From: CAYSND01 sp964642235
Lineage (GTDB): Bacteria > Bacteroidota > Bacteroidia > Bacteroidales > UBA932
Assembly (NCBI GenBank): GCA_964642235.1
Contig: CAZXOP010000033.1
Coordinates: 1 to 16,269 of the forward strand
Direction: 5' to 3'
Length of the DNA stretch: 16,269 nucleotides
Shown: piece after piece, positions 7,579 through 15,332 of the stretch
Layout: every line of letters begins with the position of its first letter
Position numbering within the stretch: position 1 is the first letter of the stretch
The notes under the pieces: generated by a model
The model's input: only the letters and a program-made list of their open reading frames with translations
Databases searched by the model: none
Told to the model about the DNA's origin: nothing
Translations under genes and position numbers: made by a program

Positions 7579-9270
7579 ATGACAATATTTTTCAAACGAG
7601 GGGTTCTTTTACTTTTATTATTATTCATCGCTCTCCCCACCACCATTTCTGCACAAACAAAAGATAGCTCCGGAGAGTTGCTACAGGGAGTACAAAGCTA
7701 TAATATAGGAGATTTCGTAGGGGCCGAGAAGGAGTTTTTGGCTATTATTTCCAAAGACCCAACTAACGATGCAGCCTACTACTATTTAGGCAATATTTAT
7801 TATTATGCAAACGAAATAGACCTTGCAGAAAAATATTTGAGATTGGCTGTTGAAAAGGATCGTACCAACTACTGGTATCGCATCAAACTTGCACAGTTTT
7901 ATGCAAACACCGATAGAGTGGAGTATGCCATTGCACTATATGAAAACTTAAAAAATGATTATCCTGAAAAGAACTCCCTTTATTACGATATAATATCACT
8001 CTATATCTCTTCTAACCAGATAGATGAAGCCCTTAAAACTCTCGATGTTATAGAGAATACCAAGGGGGCAAACGAGGCTACGGGACATGCTCGGTATGAA
8101 CTCTTGATGAGACAGGGAAAAGCCGATGAGGCTAATCTCTTCCTTGAAAATTTTGAAAAAGAGTACCCTTCCCCACAAACCGCTTTTATACTTGGAGACC
8201 TCTATAAAAACAAGTTTATCGACACAACCGCTGTAAAGTACTACTCTAAGGCACTTGCTATGGATCCAAATTATACCCCTGCTTATTATGGCCTTGCAGA
8301 AGTATATAGGATGAAACGTCAGTTTCCCGAGTACTTTAGGAACATAAACATATTTATGTCCGATAAAAACATGTATTCCCAAACAAAGGTTCGCTATATT
8401 AGAGAGGTGGTTATGAATCCTCAGTTTGTTCAAGTTTTCATGCCTCAAATAGACACAATAATAGTCAATACCATTGCAGCCCACCCCACTGACAGTGCTG
8501 TAATAACGGTTGCAGCCCAATACTATATTGTAACACAAAGAACTGAACAGGGAAAAGCACTCTATTTGGGAAACATTGCCAACTACCCTACCGACCTAAG
8601 GGTAAATAGCGATTATATCTCTCTACTCTATTACCTTAAAGAGTGGGAATCCTTGATAAAACACCTTGTACTCTGTATAGCTCAGTTTGATAATGAACCT
8701 TATTTATATGAGTTATTAGCTGTGGCATATTGGCAAAATGAGGATTATGATAACTCCATAGAGACCTATCTGACTATACTTAAAAACTCCGGGAAAAACA
8801 GAGATACTCAGTTGAATTGTTACGCGGCTCTGGGAGACCTTTACCATTTAAAAAATAATACAAGGAAATCTTTTAAATATTATGAAAAGGCTCTTAAAAT
8901 ATACCCTAATTATAATCCTGTCCTAAATAATTACGCATATTATCTAAGTCTTGAAAACAAGAAGTTAAAGAAAGCTTTGGCGATGAGTCAAAAAACCATC
9001 AAAACAGAGCCCGACAACCCAACCTATCTCGATACCTACGCTTGGATTCTCTATCTCCTTGGAGACTACGATGAGGCTAAAAAGTATTTCAAACACGCCA
9101 TGCTTTATGGTGGTAAAGAGAGCGCCGTAATGTTAGACCATTATGCAGATGTTCTATTTGCACTTAAAGAGTACGACCTGGCACTTATCTATTGGGAGCA
9201 AGCTTCCAAATTAGACAACACTCTCGGAATTGAGCAAAAGATAGTTGAGAAAAAAGCCCTTATAAAGTAA
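7579..9270 (+). CDS. Exported tetratricopeptide-repeat protein
   Basis: This 563-residue protein starts with a clear Sec signal peptide: MTIFFKRG, a Leu/Phe/Ile core, then a likely cleavage after TTISAQ (residue 26). The mature part is nearly all helical TPR repeats: about 33-130, 130-195, 197-255, 370-440 and 445-545. Good repeat examples are AAYYYLGNIYYYANEIDLAE and TYAWILYLLGDYDEAKKYF. TPRs are protein-binding scaffolds and no catalytic domain is visible. It should act in the periplasm or be held at a membrane surface. It is followed after 7 bases by an EnvC-like gene, so the two are co-transcribed and may work together on the cell wall or at division. TPR genes next to M23 genes recur in Bacteroidota, as far as I recall. 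The exact role is unknown. Confidence 0.88.
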   Translation: MTIFFKRGVLLLLLLFIALPTTISAQTKDSSGELLQGVQSYNIGDFVGAEKEFLAIISKDPTNDAAYYYLGNIYYYANEIDLAEKYLRLAVEKDRTNYWYRIKLAQFYANTDRVEYAIALYENLKNDYPEKNSLYYDIISLYISSNQIDEALKTLDVIENTKGANEATGHARYELLMRQGKADEANLFLENFEKEYPSPQTAFILGDLYKNKFIDTTAVKYYSKALAMDPNYTPAYYGLAEVYRMKRQFPEYFRNINIFMSDKNMYSQTKVRYIREVVMNPQFVQVFMPQIDTIIVNTIAAHPTDSAVITVAAQYYIVTQRTEQGKALYLGNIANYPTDLRVNSDYISLLYYLKEWESLIKHLVLCIAQFDNEPYLYELLAVAYWQNEDYDNSIETYLTILKNSGKNRDTQLNCYAALGDLYHLKNNTRKSFKYYEKALKIYPNYNPVLNNYAYYLSLENKKLKKALAMSQKTIKTEPDNPTYLDTYAWILYLLGDYDEAKKYFKHAMLYGGKESAVMLDHYADVLFALKEYDLALIYWEQASKLDNTLGIEQKIVEKKALIK

Positions 9271-9277
9271 ATAACGA

Positions 9278-10450
9278 ATGAAGCGGATCTCTGCCATATC
9301 TCTTTTTTTATTCATCTCTTTGGCCCTTTGTGCTCAAGATGTCTCTCGGCAGAGTGCCCAGAAAAAGAGGATAGAACAGGAGATAGCAAATATCGACAGC
9401 CAATTAAACTCCACTAAAAACAAACAAAAAGAGTCTCTAAATACTCTTGCCCTCACACATAGAAAAATAGATAGTCGAAAAAGACTCCTTCGAGAGATAG
9501 ACTCCGAGATTAAACGCTACGAAAGCAGTATAGAGAATAAAGGGAAAGATATTCAGAAACTTCAAGCACGATTAGATACTTTACAGATGTATCATAATAG
9601 ACTCGTCTATAATACATATAAGAATAGAGATGCTAAGATATGGTTTATCTATATCCTTGCCTCAGATAATTTAAGTCAAAGTATAAGAAGATGGTCACAC
9701 CTTAAAGAGCTCTCTAATTCTGTCCGCTCCCAAAAGGAAATCATCATAGAGACCCAAAAGAATATTCAGCTCGAGAGGGAGGAGTTGAAAAATCTGCGAC
9801 TCTCCTCTATTGAGACTCAGAAACAGCGCGAGAGTGAGTTTAACCAACTTACCAAGGAGGAGGCATCTGTAAAAAATACCATAAACAATCTTAAAAAACA
9901 GGAGAAATCTCTAAATGCCGACTTAAACAATAAAAAGAGAGAGGTGGAGCGATTAAATCGTGAAATAGAGAGGATACTTGCAGAGGCTGTAAAAGAGCAA
10001 AAGGGGGGAAAGAGCAAGATAGATTATGAGCTCTCTGCCAAATTCAGTGACAATATGGGGAAACTTCCATGGCCTGTAAAAGCAGGTGTAATAGTAGAGA
10101 AATTCGGACAGAGTTATCACCCTGTCTTTAAGAATGTCAAGCTTCCCTTTAATAATGGTGTAAATATCTCCACAAACATAAACTCCGATGCTTACTCAGT
10201 CTTTAATGGAGTTGTCAAACAGGTACTTGTAATGCCGGGGTATAACCAGTGTGTTTTGGTTCAACATGGTGAATATTTTACTTTCTATACGAAGTTAAAG
10301 AGGGTTTATGTAAAAATAGGGCAACAGATAAAAACCGGCGAGGCTGTCGGTACCATTGACGACACAGACGGGGTCTCCATCCTCCATTTCCAACTCTGGA
10401 AAGGGACCAATAAACAAAATCCGGAAAACTGGCTGGCAGACAAAGACTAA
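9278..10450 (+). CDS. EnvC-like murein hydrolase activator (degenerate LytM/M23 domain)
   Basis: This 390-residue exported protein has a signal peptide (1-20, ending LALCAQ), a long coiled coil (about 22-240, rich in Glu/Lys/Gln heptads) and a C-terminal LytM/M23 fold (about 262-386). The zinc and catalytic residues of active M23 enzymes are mostly lost. The HxxxD motif is replaced by NNGVN, the His of the YAH motif is Lys in FYTKL, and HLHFE has become ILHFQ, keeping one His near 370. The coiled coil plus inactive LytM is the architecture of E. coli EnvC, which does not cut murein itself but switches on amidases at the septum. I infer the same role here. Its partner amidase is not in the window. 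It follows the TPR gene by 7 bases and its stop overlaps the convergent kinase gene by 4 bases. Confidence 0.87.
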   Translation: MKRISAISLFLFISLALCAQDVSRQSAQKKRIEQEIANIDSQLNSTKNKQKESLNTLALTHRKIDSRKRLLREIDSEIKRYESSIENKGKDIQKLQARLDTLQMYHNRLVYNTYKNRDAKIWFIYILASDNLSQSIRRWSHLKELSNSVRSQKEIIIETQKNIQLEREELKNLRLSSIETQKQRESEFNQLTKEEASVKNTINNLKKQEKSLNADLNNKKREVERLNREIERILAEAVKEQKGGKSKIDYELSAKFSDNMGKLPWPVKAGVIVEKFGQSYHPVFKNVKLPFNNGVNISTNINSDAYSVFNGVVKQVLVMPGYNQCVLVQHGEYFTFYTKLKRVYVKIGQQIKTGEAVGTIDDTDGVSILHFQLWKGTNKQNPENWLADKD

Positions 10451-12147
10451 TAGTCGAATGTACTCCCTCCGATAAATTCCCGCATAATAGAAGTAGGGGG
10501 AATTGTGCTTATTTCAGCAGGAGTAAGGGCAACAATATACGACAGGAACTTTTGCAGCCTGATACTCTCTACATAAGCTGCAGAGGTTGGTGGTATTCTG
10601 AGGAGCAGAGGTTCTGCATAATATTTCAATAGAGGAAGATCAAAAATCAATGAGGAGTTAAACATTACATCAGAGTTTTCTTGGAATGGGAAGATATTTC
10701 TCTCCTCACCCCTCCGCACACTTGCCCAACGTAGTATGGTCTCCTCTGGCGAGACGCCTCGCGTGGAATTATCTCTTACCATTCGCCTTAATAGTCGGTT
10801 ATCAGAGGTCGATATGGTGTTATTTTCATCTATAGATAAGGATGTTACGGCTGAGGCATATATCTTAAAAATTCGCTCTTGGTCTATCTCCTTTGAAAGT
10901 TCGGGGTTAAGGGCGTGAATCCCCTCCATTATCAAAATATCCTTCTCACCCATCTCTATTTTAGTGCCGTCAAAATATCTCTCCCCTTTTACAAAGTCGA
11001 ATTTAGGAAGCTCCACCTCTTTCCCCGCGAATAAATCGTTGAGCTGCTCACTAAGGAAATGGAGATCCATAGCATGGAGGTCTTCAAAGTCAAAATCACC
11101 ATTTTCGTCTCTCGGAGTAAGCTCGCGGTTTACAAAATAATTATCCATTGCGATAATTACAGGGTTAAGCCCTAAAACTCTACACTGAAGAGCAACTCTT
11201 TTAGAGGTGGTGGTCTTACCACTACTAGATGGTCCGGATATTAAAACAAGTTTTATACGATTTCGTTTATTATGAATCATATCAGCTATAGCAGCATATT
11301 TTCTCTCATGTAAAGATTCTGCTACCTGGATTAACTCCTTTGCATCCCCGTCAGTAATGGTCTTATTCACACTTGCTATCCCATTAACACCTAAAATAGC
11401 ACACCAGTCTGAATTCTCCTTGAAAACAGCACTTAGCTTATCTTGGTACATGTAATCAGCCACTCGCCATGGTTCGTTTGAAGAGGGGGACTGCAGACAG
11501 AAGCCATAACTATATGGAAAAAGATTAAAAAGGTCAACATCCCCTGTGGAATAGAGCATCGGACCATAAAAAGTGTCGGCATAGCCATCAAGAAAATAGA
11601 CTGTTGTAAAAAACCTCCCTAAACTCTCAACCAAAGAAGCCTTCTCCTCTCTCCCATTTTCACGATAAAGTTTAGCAGCTTCAGCATTTGGGAGCCTCTT
11701 TCGTAATATCTTATGATTCCCTGCAATATATTCTCTCATCCTTTGGCTTATAGATAACACCTCTTCCCTACTCAAATTAACTTTTATGGGGTAACCATCT
11801 TCATCTCTCCCTTTCTCCCGTAATTCTCCATATAACCCATTAGGGAGGGAGTAATCTATTACAAGCGAATATTGGGGGAAAAGATCAACCACACTTTTCT
11901 GCAAAATAAAGCAGAGTGTCCTCATATAACTCCTTCGACCATCACTATGGGTAATGTCTATAAATCTGACTTTAACCGGTGAATAGACAGTAAAACTCAA
12001 CTCTTTAAGTTTATTATCGACTAAAGCAGCGAGTACCCGGTATTTACATTTGTGATTAATTTGTTTGACAATATCTTTCAGCTCAGTTCCGGGCTCACAC
12101 TCAAAATAATCTGCGATATTGTCACAATAAATTTTAATTTTTCTCAT
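10447..12147 (-). CDS. TGS-domain nucleoside (uridine-like) kinase
   Basis: This 566-residue protein has two halves. The N-terminal half resembles the editing end of threonyl-tRNA synthetase: a TGS domain at about 1-62, then a second-additional-domain-like part (HSDGRRSYMRTLCFILQ, about 67-84), without an obvious HxxxH metal site. The C-terminal half (about 295-520) is a phosphoribulokinase/uridine kinase P-loop domain with GPSSSGKTT (305-313), MDNYF (334-338), FDFEDLHAMD (352-361) and IMEGIHALN (406-414). The family is widespread in Bacteroidota, Firmicutes and Thermotogae and is usually annotated as nucleoside or uridine kinase. It probably phosphorylates uridine or cytidine for pyrimidine salvage. 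What the TGS half binds is not known to me. Its ATG overlaps the stop of the histidine kinase gene (ATGA), so it should be translated from the same message. Confidence 0.87.
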   Translation of the reverse strand: MRKIKIYCDNIADYFECEPGTELKDIVKQINHKCKYRVLAALVDNKLKELSFTVYSPVKVRFIDITHSDGRRSYMRTLCFILQKSVVDLFPQYSLVIDYSLPNGLYGELREKGRDEDGYPIKVNLSREEVLSISQRMREYIAGNHKILRKRLPNAEAAKLYRENGREEKASLVESLGRFFTTVYFLDGYADTFYGPMLYSTGDVDLFNLFPYSYGFCLQSPSSNEPWRVADYMYQDKLSAVFKENSDWCAILGVNGIASVNKTITDGDAKELIQVAESLHERKYAAIADMIHNKRNRIKLVLISGPSSSGKTTTSKRVALQCRVLGLNPVIIAMDNYFVNRELTPRDENGDFDFEDLHAMDLHFLSEQLNDLFAGKEVELPKFDFVKGERYFDGTKIEMGEKDILIMEGIHALNPELSKEIDQERIFKIYASAVTSLSIDENNTISTSDNRLLRRMVRDNSTRGVSPEETILRWASVRRGEERNIFPFQENSDVMFNSSLIFDLPLLKYYAEPLLLRIPPTSAAYVESIRLQKFLSYIVALTPAEISTIPPTSIMREFIGGSTFDY

Positions 12148-14009
12148 ACTTTTTTATTATCGGGAATCCAAGCCCAAAATGTACTTCCTTCCCCAAGTTT
12201 CGAATCAACTCCAATATTACCTTTCATAGCTAACACAATAGAGCGGCAAATGGAGAGTCCTAATCCTATCCCTTGCACAAAACTCCCCCCCTTTTCAAAA
12301 CTTGTAAAGATTTTTTCTTTATTCTCCTCAGCAATCCCTTTTCCTGTATCGGCACAGAATATTTTCACACCACCATCTTCGACAGTAAAGCCAAAAGTGA
12401 TACTCCCTTGTCTTGTAAACTTTACAGCATTGGCAAGAAAATTAGAGATAATCTGTGTAATCCTTCTTTTATCGGAATTAATTATATAAGAATCAAAGGG
12501 GAGCTCACAGGACATTTTCACCCCATATATTGCTTGCCCTTGGAAAATCTTTAATCTCTCGTTCATACACTCCACAAGGTCAAACTCTTTATTTATAATA
12601 TCAATATTTCCTGATTCTATTTTAGAGAAATCCAATATATCATTTATAAGCCTTAAAAGTAACTGATTATTTGACTTGACTATTTTTATATACTCCTCCC
12701 TCTCCTCTTTAGTCTCTGCAGAAACAAGTAAATCTGAGAAACCGACTATTGCATTAAGAGGAGTGCGAATTTCATGGCTCATATTGGCAAGAAATGTTGA
12801 CTTTAATGCATCAGCCTGCTGGGCCTCAGATAAGGCTTTTTGAAGACTTAATTTAGTCTCATCGAACTTACCAATAAGTTTTAAATTCTCTTGTTCTCTT
12901 AGCAGACTCTTCTTAAATAGCAACTTATATCTGAATTGGAGTATTAATATCAGTAGAAAGATTAAAAATGCTATTATTGAAACTATCAAACGATAGTTGT
13001 CACTAAGTGAGCCCATAAATGAGTTTCTAACTATGGCACCTCTCGGAATAGCAGATTTAAGACCACCATGAGCTTTTATTGCTTTCCCATCAAAAATTGG
13101 GTCGCAAGAGATATATTCTCTCCCCAATTCAGATGGGGTTTTTCCATTAAAAATAGCAACGACCTCTTTTCCCAATTCGTCACCAAGTTTATAGGGAGAG
13201 AGGATATATCCCCCTATGAATTGAGAGTTTTCTATGACATCTTCGGTTAGAAGAAAAATAGGGGCGGGAGAAGCATCTGTTAACTCAAAATAGAATGACT
13301 CCGGATTAACCCTTCTTCCTAAATCGTCTTGCTGCCAACTCCCTAAAAAAACAATAGAGTTAGGATCTAAACTCCTTGCTATCGAAAGAAACTCCTCTTC
13401 GGAAGAGGCATTTAACTCATAATCTATCTCTATGTCGTTCTCAAACTCTTTTAATCTCTCTTTGAGTTTCTCATCAAAAAAGCGTCCCAAATTCGTCTTA
13501 TCATTCCAAACACATATCTTTGCCGCATGTGGAAACATCTTACGAGCAGTGGCGTAAAGCTCGCTAATATTAAGCCTTACACTTATACTACAGATATTAT
13601 CTCGCTTGTAAGAAGAGATGGTCTTTTCCATATATGTGCCAAGAATAATAGGGGTGTCACCATTCAACATTTGATGATTGGAGGCTATAACATGTTGAGA
13701 TGCCTCAAGCCCGACAGCTATAACAAGATCCACTTTTTCTTGGATTTGAGAGAGATTGGCATTTAATATCATCTCTCGAACAGCAGGATCATTTATCTCC
13801 TTGGCATTAAGATAGATGGTTCTAAAATTTACTTTATATCCCGCCCTATAAAGAACATCGCTTGTAGCTTCCAAAACTGGCTGCATCCAAAGATGATTTT
13901 CATGATAGGAGCCCACATAGACAATAGTCTTTTTATCATCTAATGCACTCCCCTTAAATGGGATTAACAATAGAAGGCAAAGAGTTAGTATTTTATAAAC
14001 AGGTTTCAT
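12144..14009 (-). CDS. Membrane sensor histidine kinase with periplasmic substrate-binding-protein-like domain
   Basis: This 621-residue protein has a signal sequence (about 1-22). It is followed by a periplasmic region (about 27-320) that looks like the ABC_sub_bind family: two alternating Rossmann-like lobes with VYVGSYHENHLW, DLVIAVGLEAS, GDTPIILGTY and DPNSIVFLGSW. A transmembrane helix lies at about 341-357. The kinase core has HisKA with FLANMSHEIRTPLNAI (phospho-acceptor His about 412), N box ISNFLANAVKFT (520-531), G1 DTGKGI (554-559) and G2 GIGLGLSI (580-587). All key catalytic residues are present. There is no receiver domain and no response regulator gene adjacent, so it is an orphan. 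It begins 5 bases after the deoxynucleoside kinase stop and overlaps the nucleoside kinase start by 4. The ligand is unknown; a small solute such as an amino acid or nucleoside is a guess from family and context. Confidence 0.9.
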   Translation of the reverse strand: MKPVYKILTLCLLLLIPFKGSALDDKKTIVYVGSYHENHLWMQPVLEATSDVLYRAGYKVNFRTIYLNAKEINDPAVREMILNANLSQIQEKVDLVIAVGLEASQHVIASNHQMLNGDTPIILGTYMEKTISSYKRDNICSISVRLNISELYATARKMFPHAAKICVWNDKTNLGRFFDEKLKERLKEFENDIEIDYELNASSEEEFLSIARSLDPNSIVFLGSWQQDDLGRRVNPESFYFELTDASPAPIFLLTEDVIENSQFIGGYILSPYKLGDELGKEVVAIFNGKTPSELGREYISCDPIFDGKAIKAHGGLKSAIPRGAIVRNSFMGSLSDNYRLIVSIIAFLIFLLILILQFRYKLLFKKSLLREQENLKLIGKFDETKLSLQKALSEAQQADALKSTFLANMSHEIRTPLNAIVGFSDLLVSAETKEEREEYIKIVKSNNQLLLRLINDILDFSKIESGNIDIINKEFDLVECMNERLKIFQGQAIYGVKMSCELPFDSYIINSDKRRITQIISNFLANAVKFTRQGSITFGFTVEDGGVKIFCADTGKGIAEENKEKIFTSFEKGGSFVQGIGLGLSICRSIVLAMKGNIGVDSKLGEGSTFWAWIPDNKKV

Positions 14010-14014
14010 CTTTT

Positions 14015-14629
14015 TTAGAACAACCCATATAGCTGGGCATCTATTCTATCAATAATAACATTTAAATCGGCTGCCCTCTCTTCAAATTTCAACTCATCCA
14101 CATTCACTATCAATTTAGGGCCATCCTTATACTCTTCCATCCACTCCTCATACCTATCATTTAACCCTTTAAGATAGTCTATGCGGATACTGCTCTCATA
14201 TTCCCTCCCCCTCTTCTGTATCTGTGCAACCAGATTAGGGATGGATGATTTAAGATAGATAATAAGGTCGGGTGCCTTGACAAGCGATATCATTAAATTA
14301 AAAAGGGCTGTGTAGTTTTCAAAATCCCTTGAATCCATAAGTCCCATAGAGTGAAGGTTTGGAGCAAATATTTTAGCATCTTCATATATGGTCCTATCTT
14401 GGATATAATGTGCATTACTACTCCTAATAGCAACTATGTCTTCAAACCTTTTATTTAAAAAATAGACTTGTAGATTAAAAGACCATCTATGCATATCTTT
14501 GTAAAAATCTATGAGATATGGGTTATAGTCAACAGATTCGTATTTTGGCTCCCATCCGTAATGATTGGATAATAGGGTGGTAAGCGTTGTCTTCCCACTC
14601 CCGATATTTCCGGCAACTGCTATATGCAT
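14015..14629 (-). CDS. Deoxynucleoside kinase (dNK/dGK family)
   Basis: This 204-residue cytoplasmic enzyme should phosphorylate deoxynucleosides (deoxyadenosine, deoxyguanosine or deoxycytidine) to monophosphates for salvage. Motifs are the P-loop AGNIGSGKTT (7-16), the DRTIYED motif (78-84), which holds the Arg and acidic residues that contact substrate and ATP, and a lid-like RGREYE (140-145). I chose the ATG at 14629 (MHIAVAGNIGSG), the usual family start. The frame is open to an ATG at 14665, but that stretch lies over the promoter box and adds nothing conserved. It is the first gene of the minus-strand run that includes the sensor kinase and the TGS kinase, and it diverges from the metallo-hydrolase gene. 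The base specificity cannot be read from sequence here. Confidence 0.92.
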   Translation of the reverse strand: MHIAVAGNIGSGKTTLTTLLSNHYGWEPKYESVDYNPYLIDFYKDMHRWSFNLQVYFLNKRFEDIVAIRSSNAHYIQDRTIYEDAKIFAPNLHSMGLMDSRDFENYTALFNLMISLVKAPDLIIYLKSSIPNLVAQIQKRGREYESSIRIDYLKGLNDRYEEWMEEYKDGPKLIVNVDELKFEERAADLNVIIDRIDAQLYGLF

Positions 14630-14662
14630 ATTAAAAAAGGTATAATTTAGTCTATATAAATA

Positions 14663-14695
14663 CAAATTTACGAAAAGTCTTTCTAATTTTGCAAA
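14663..14695 (-). promoter_or_regulatory. Putative Bacteroidota promoter for the deoxynucleoside kinase operon
   Basis: On the minus strand TTTG (14695-14692) and TAAATTTG (14670-14663) match the -33 TTTG and -7 TAnnTTTG consensus, with centres 27 bases apart against the usual about 26. The start codon at 14629 lies 33 bases further on. This is the best-spaced promoter in the window. It overlaps the box of the divergent gene. Confidence 0.55.
14684..14691 (+). promoter_or_regulatory. Putative -7 box (TAnnTTTG) for the MBL-uvrA operon
   Basis: TAATTTTG fits TAnnTTTG and ends 4 bases before the ATG at 14696, the same spacing as at mlaE, which suggests a leaderless transcript. No -33 TTTG is seen. 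The box is interleaved with the divergent promoter for the deoxynucleoside kinase, so the two may compete. Confidence 0.5.
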
Positions 14696-15328
14696 ATGAT
14701 AAAGAGATTTTATTTTAATGACCTACGCACATGCTGTTATCTCCTTTGGGATGAGGCGAAAGAGTGTGTAATTATCGACCCCGGGTGCTATTCAGATAGT
14801 GAGGGGTCAAGAATCGTGAAATTTGTCCAAGAGAATGGGCTTACTCCTAAAATGCTCATTAACACTCATGGGCATTTCGATCATGTAATCGGAAATGTAT
14901 TTGTCGTAGAGAAATGGAATATCCCTACTTTTATGAATAAAGGGGATCTTCCATATCTGTCGAGAGCTAAAGCTCAAGGGGGATATTTCGGATACGATGT
15001 AAAGCAACCCTCAGAGGATGTAAATGACCTAAAGGATGGGGATATTATCAATTATGGAGACTCCTCTCTTAAAGTATCATACACTCCGGGACACTCTCAA
15101 GGGGGAGTGGTTCTATATAACGAAAAAGAGGGTTTTGTAATAACAGGCGATTCGCTTTTTGCAGGGAGTATAGGAAGGACTGACCTTCCCGGTGGCGATT
15201 ACGATGAACTTATGGAGAGTATCCGGACTAAAATCCTCACTCTTCCACCAGATACCGTGGTCTATCCGGGACATGGACCTGAAACTACCATTGCAACAGA
15301 GATAACGACAAATCCGTTCTTGCGTTAA
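14696..15328 (+). CDS. Metallo-beta-lactamase fold hydrolase (glyoxalase II-like)
   Basis: This 210-residue cytoplasmic protein has all metal ligands of the glyoxalase II/YcbL group: THGHFDH (57-63), His in PGHSQGG (133), Asp in ITGDSLF (152) and His in VYPGHGP (193). SIGRTDLPGGD (158-168) is typical of short YcbL-type hydrolases, which bind two metals (zinc or iron). It lacks the C-terminal substrate domain of true glyoxalase II, so a thioesterase acting on S-lactoylglutathione-like or other thiol esters is likely, but the substrate is not certain. It is followed after 4 bases by uvrA and is probably co-transcribed with it. The ATG at 14696 lies right after a promoter box, which supports this start. 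Confidence 0.9.
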   Translation: MIKRFYFNDLRTCCYLLWDEAKECVIIDPGCYSDSEGSRIVKFVQENGLTPKMLINTHGHFDHVIGNVFVVEKWNIPTFMNKGDLPYLSRAKAQGGYFGYDVKQPSEDVNDLKDGDIINYGDSSLKVSYTPGHSQGGVVLYNEKEGFVITGDSLFAGSIGRTDLPGGDYDELMESIRTKILTLPPDTVVYPGHGPETTIATEITTNPFLR

Positions 15329-15332
15329 TAAG

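Noticed and set aside
7996..8538. A 180-codon open frame on the minus strand inside the TPR gene
   Set aside because: It lies wholly within a clear TPR coding region, its product has scattered Cys/Tyr/Ile with no domain, and there is no promoter box in front.
9278..9340. Lipoprotein signal in the EnvC-like protein (Cys in LALCAQ)
   Set aside because: The residue before Cys is Leu, not Gly/Ala/Ser, so the lipobox is poor. Cleavage by signal peptidase I after CAQ is more likely.
12052..12489. A 145-codon open frame on the plus strand across the histidine kinase/nucleoside kinase junction
   Set aside because: It overlaps two well supported genes that carry catalytic motifs, and the product has no recognisable fold. 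It is a frame shadow.
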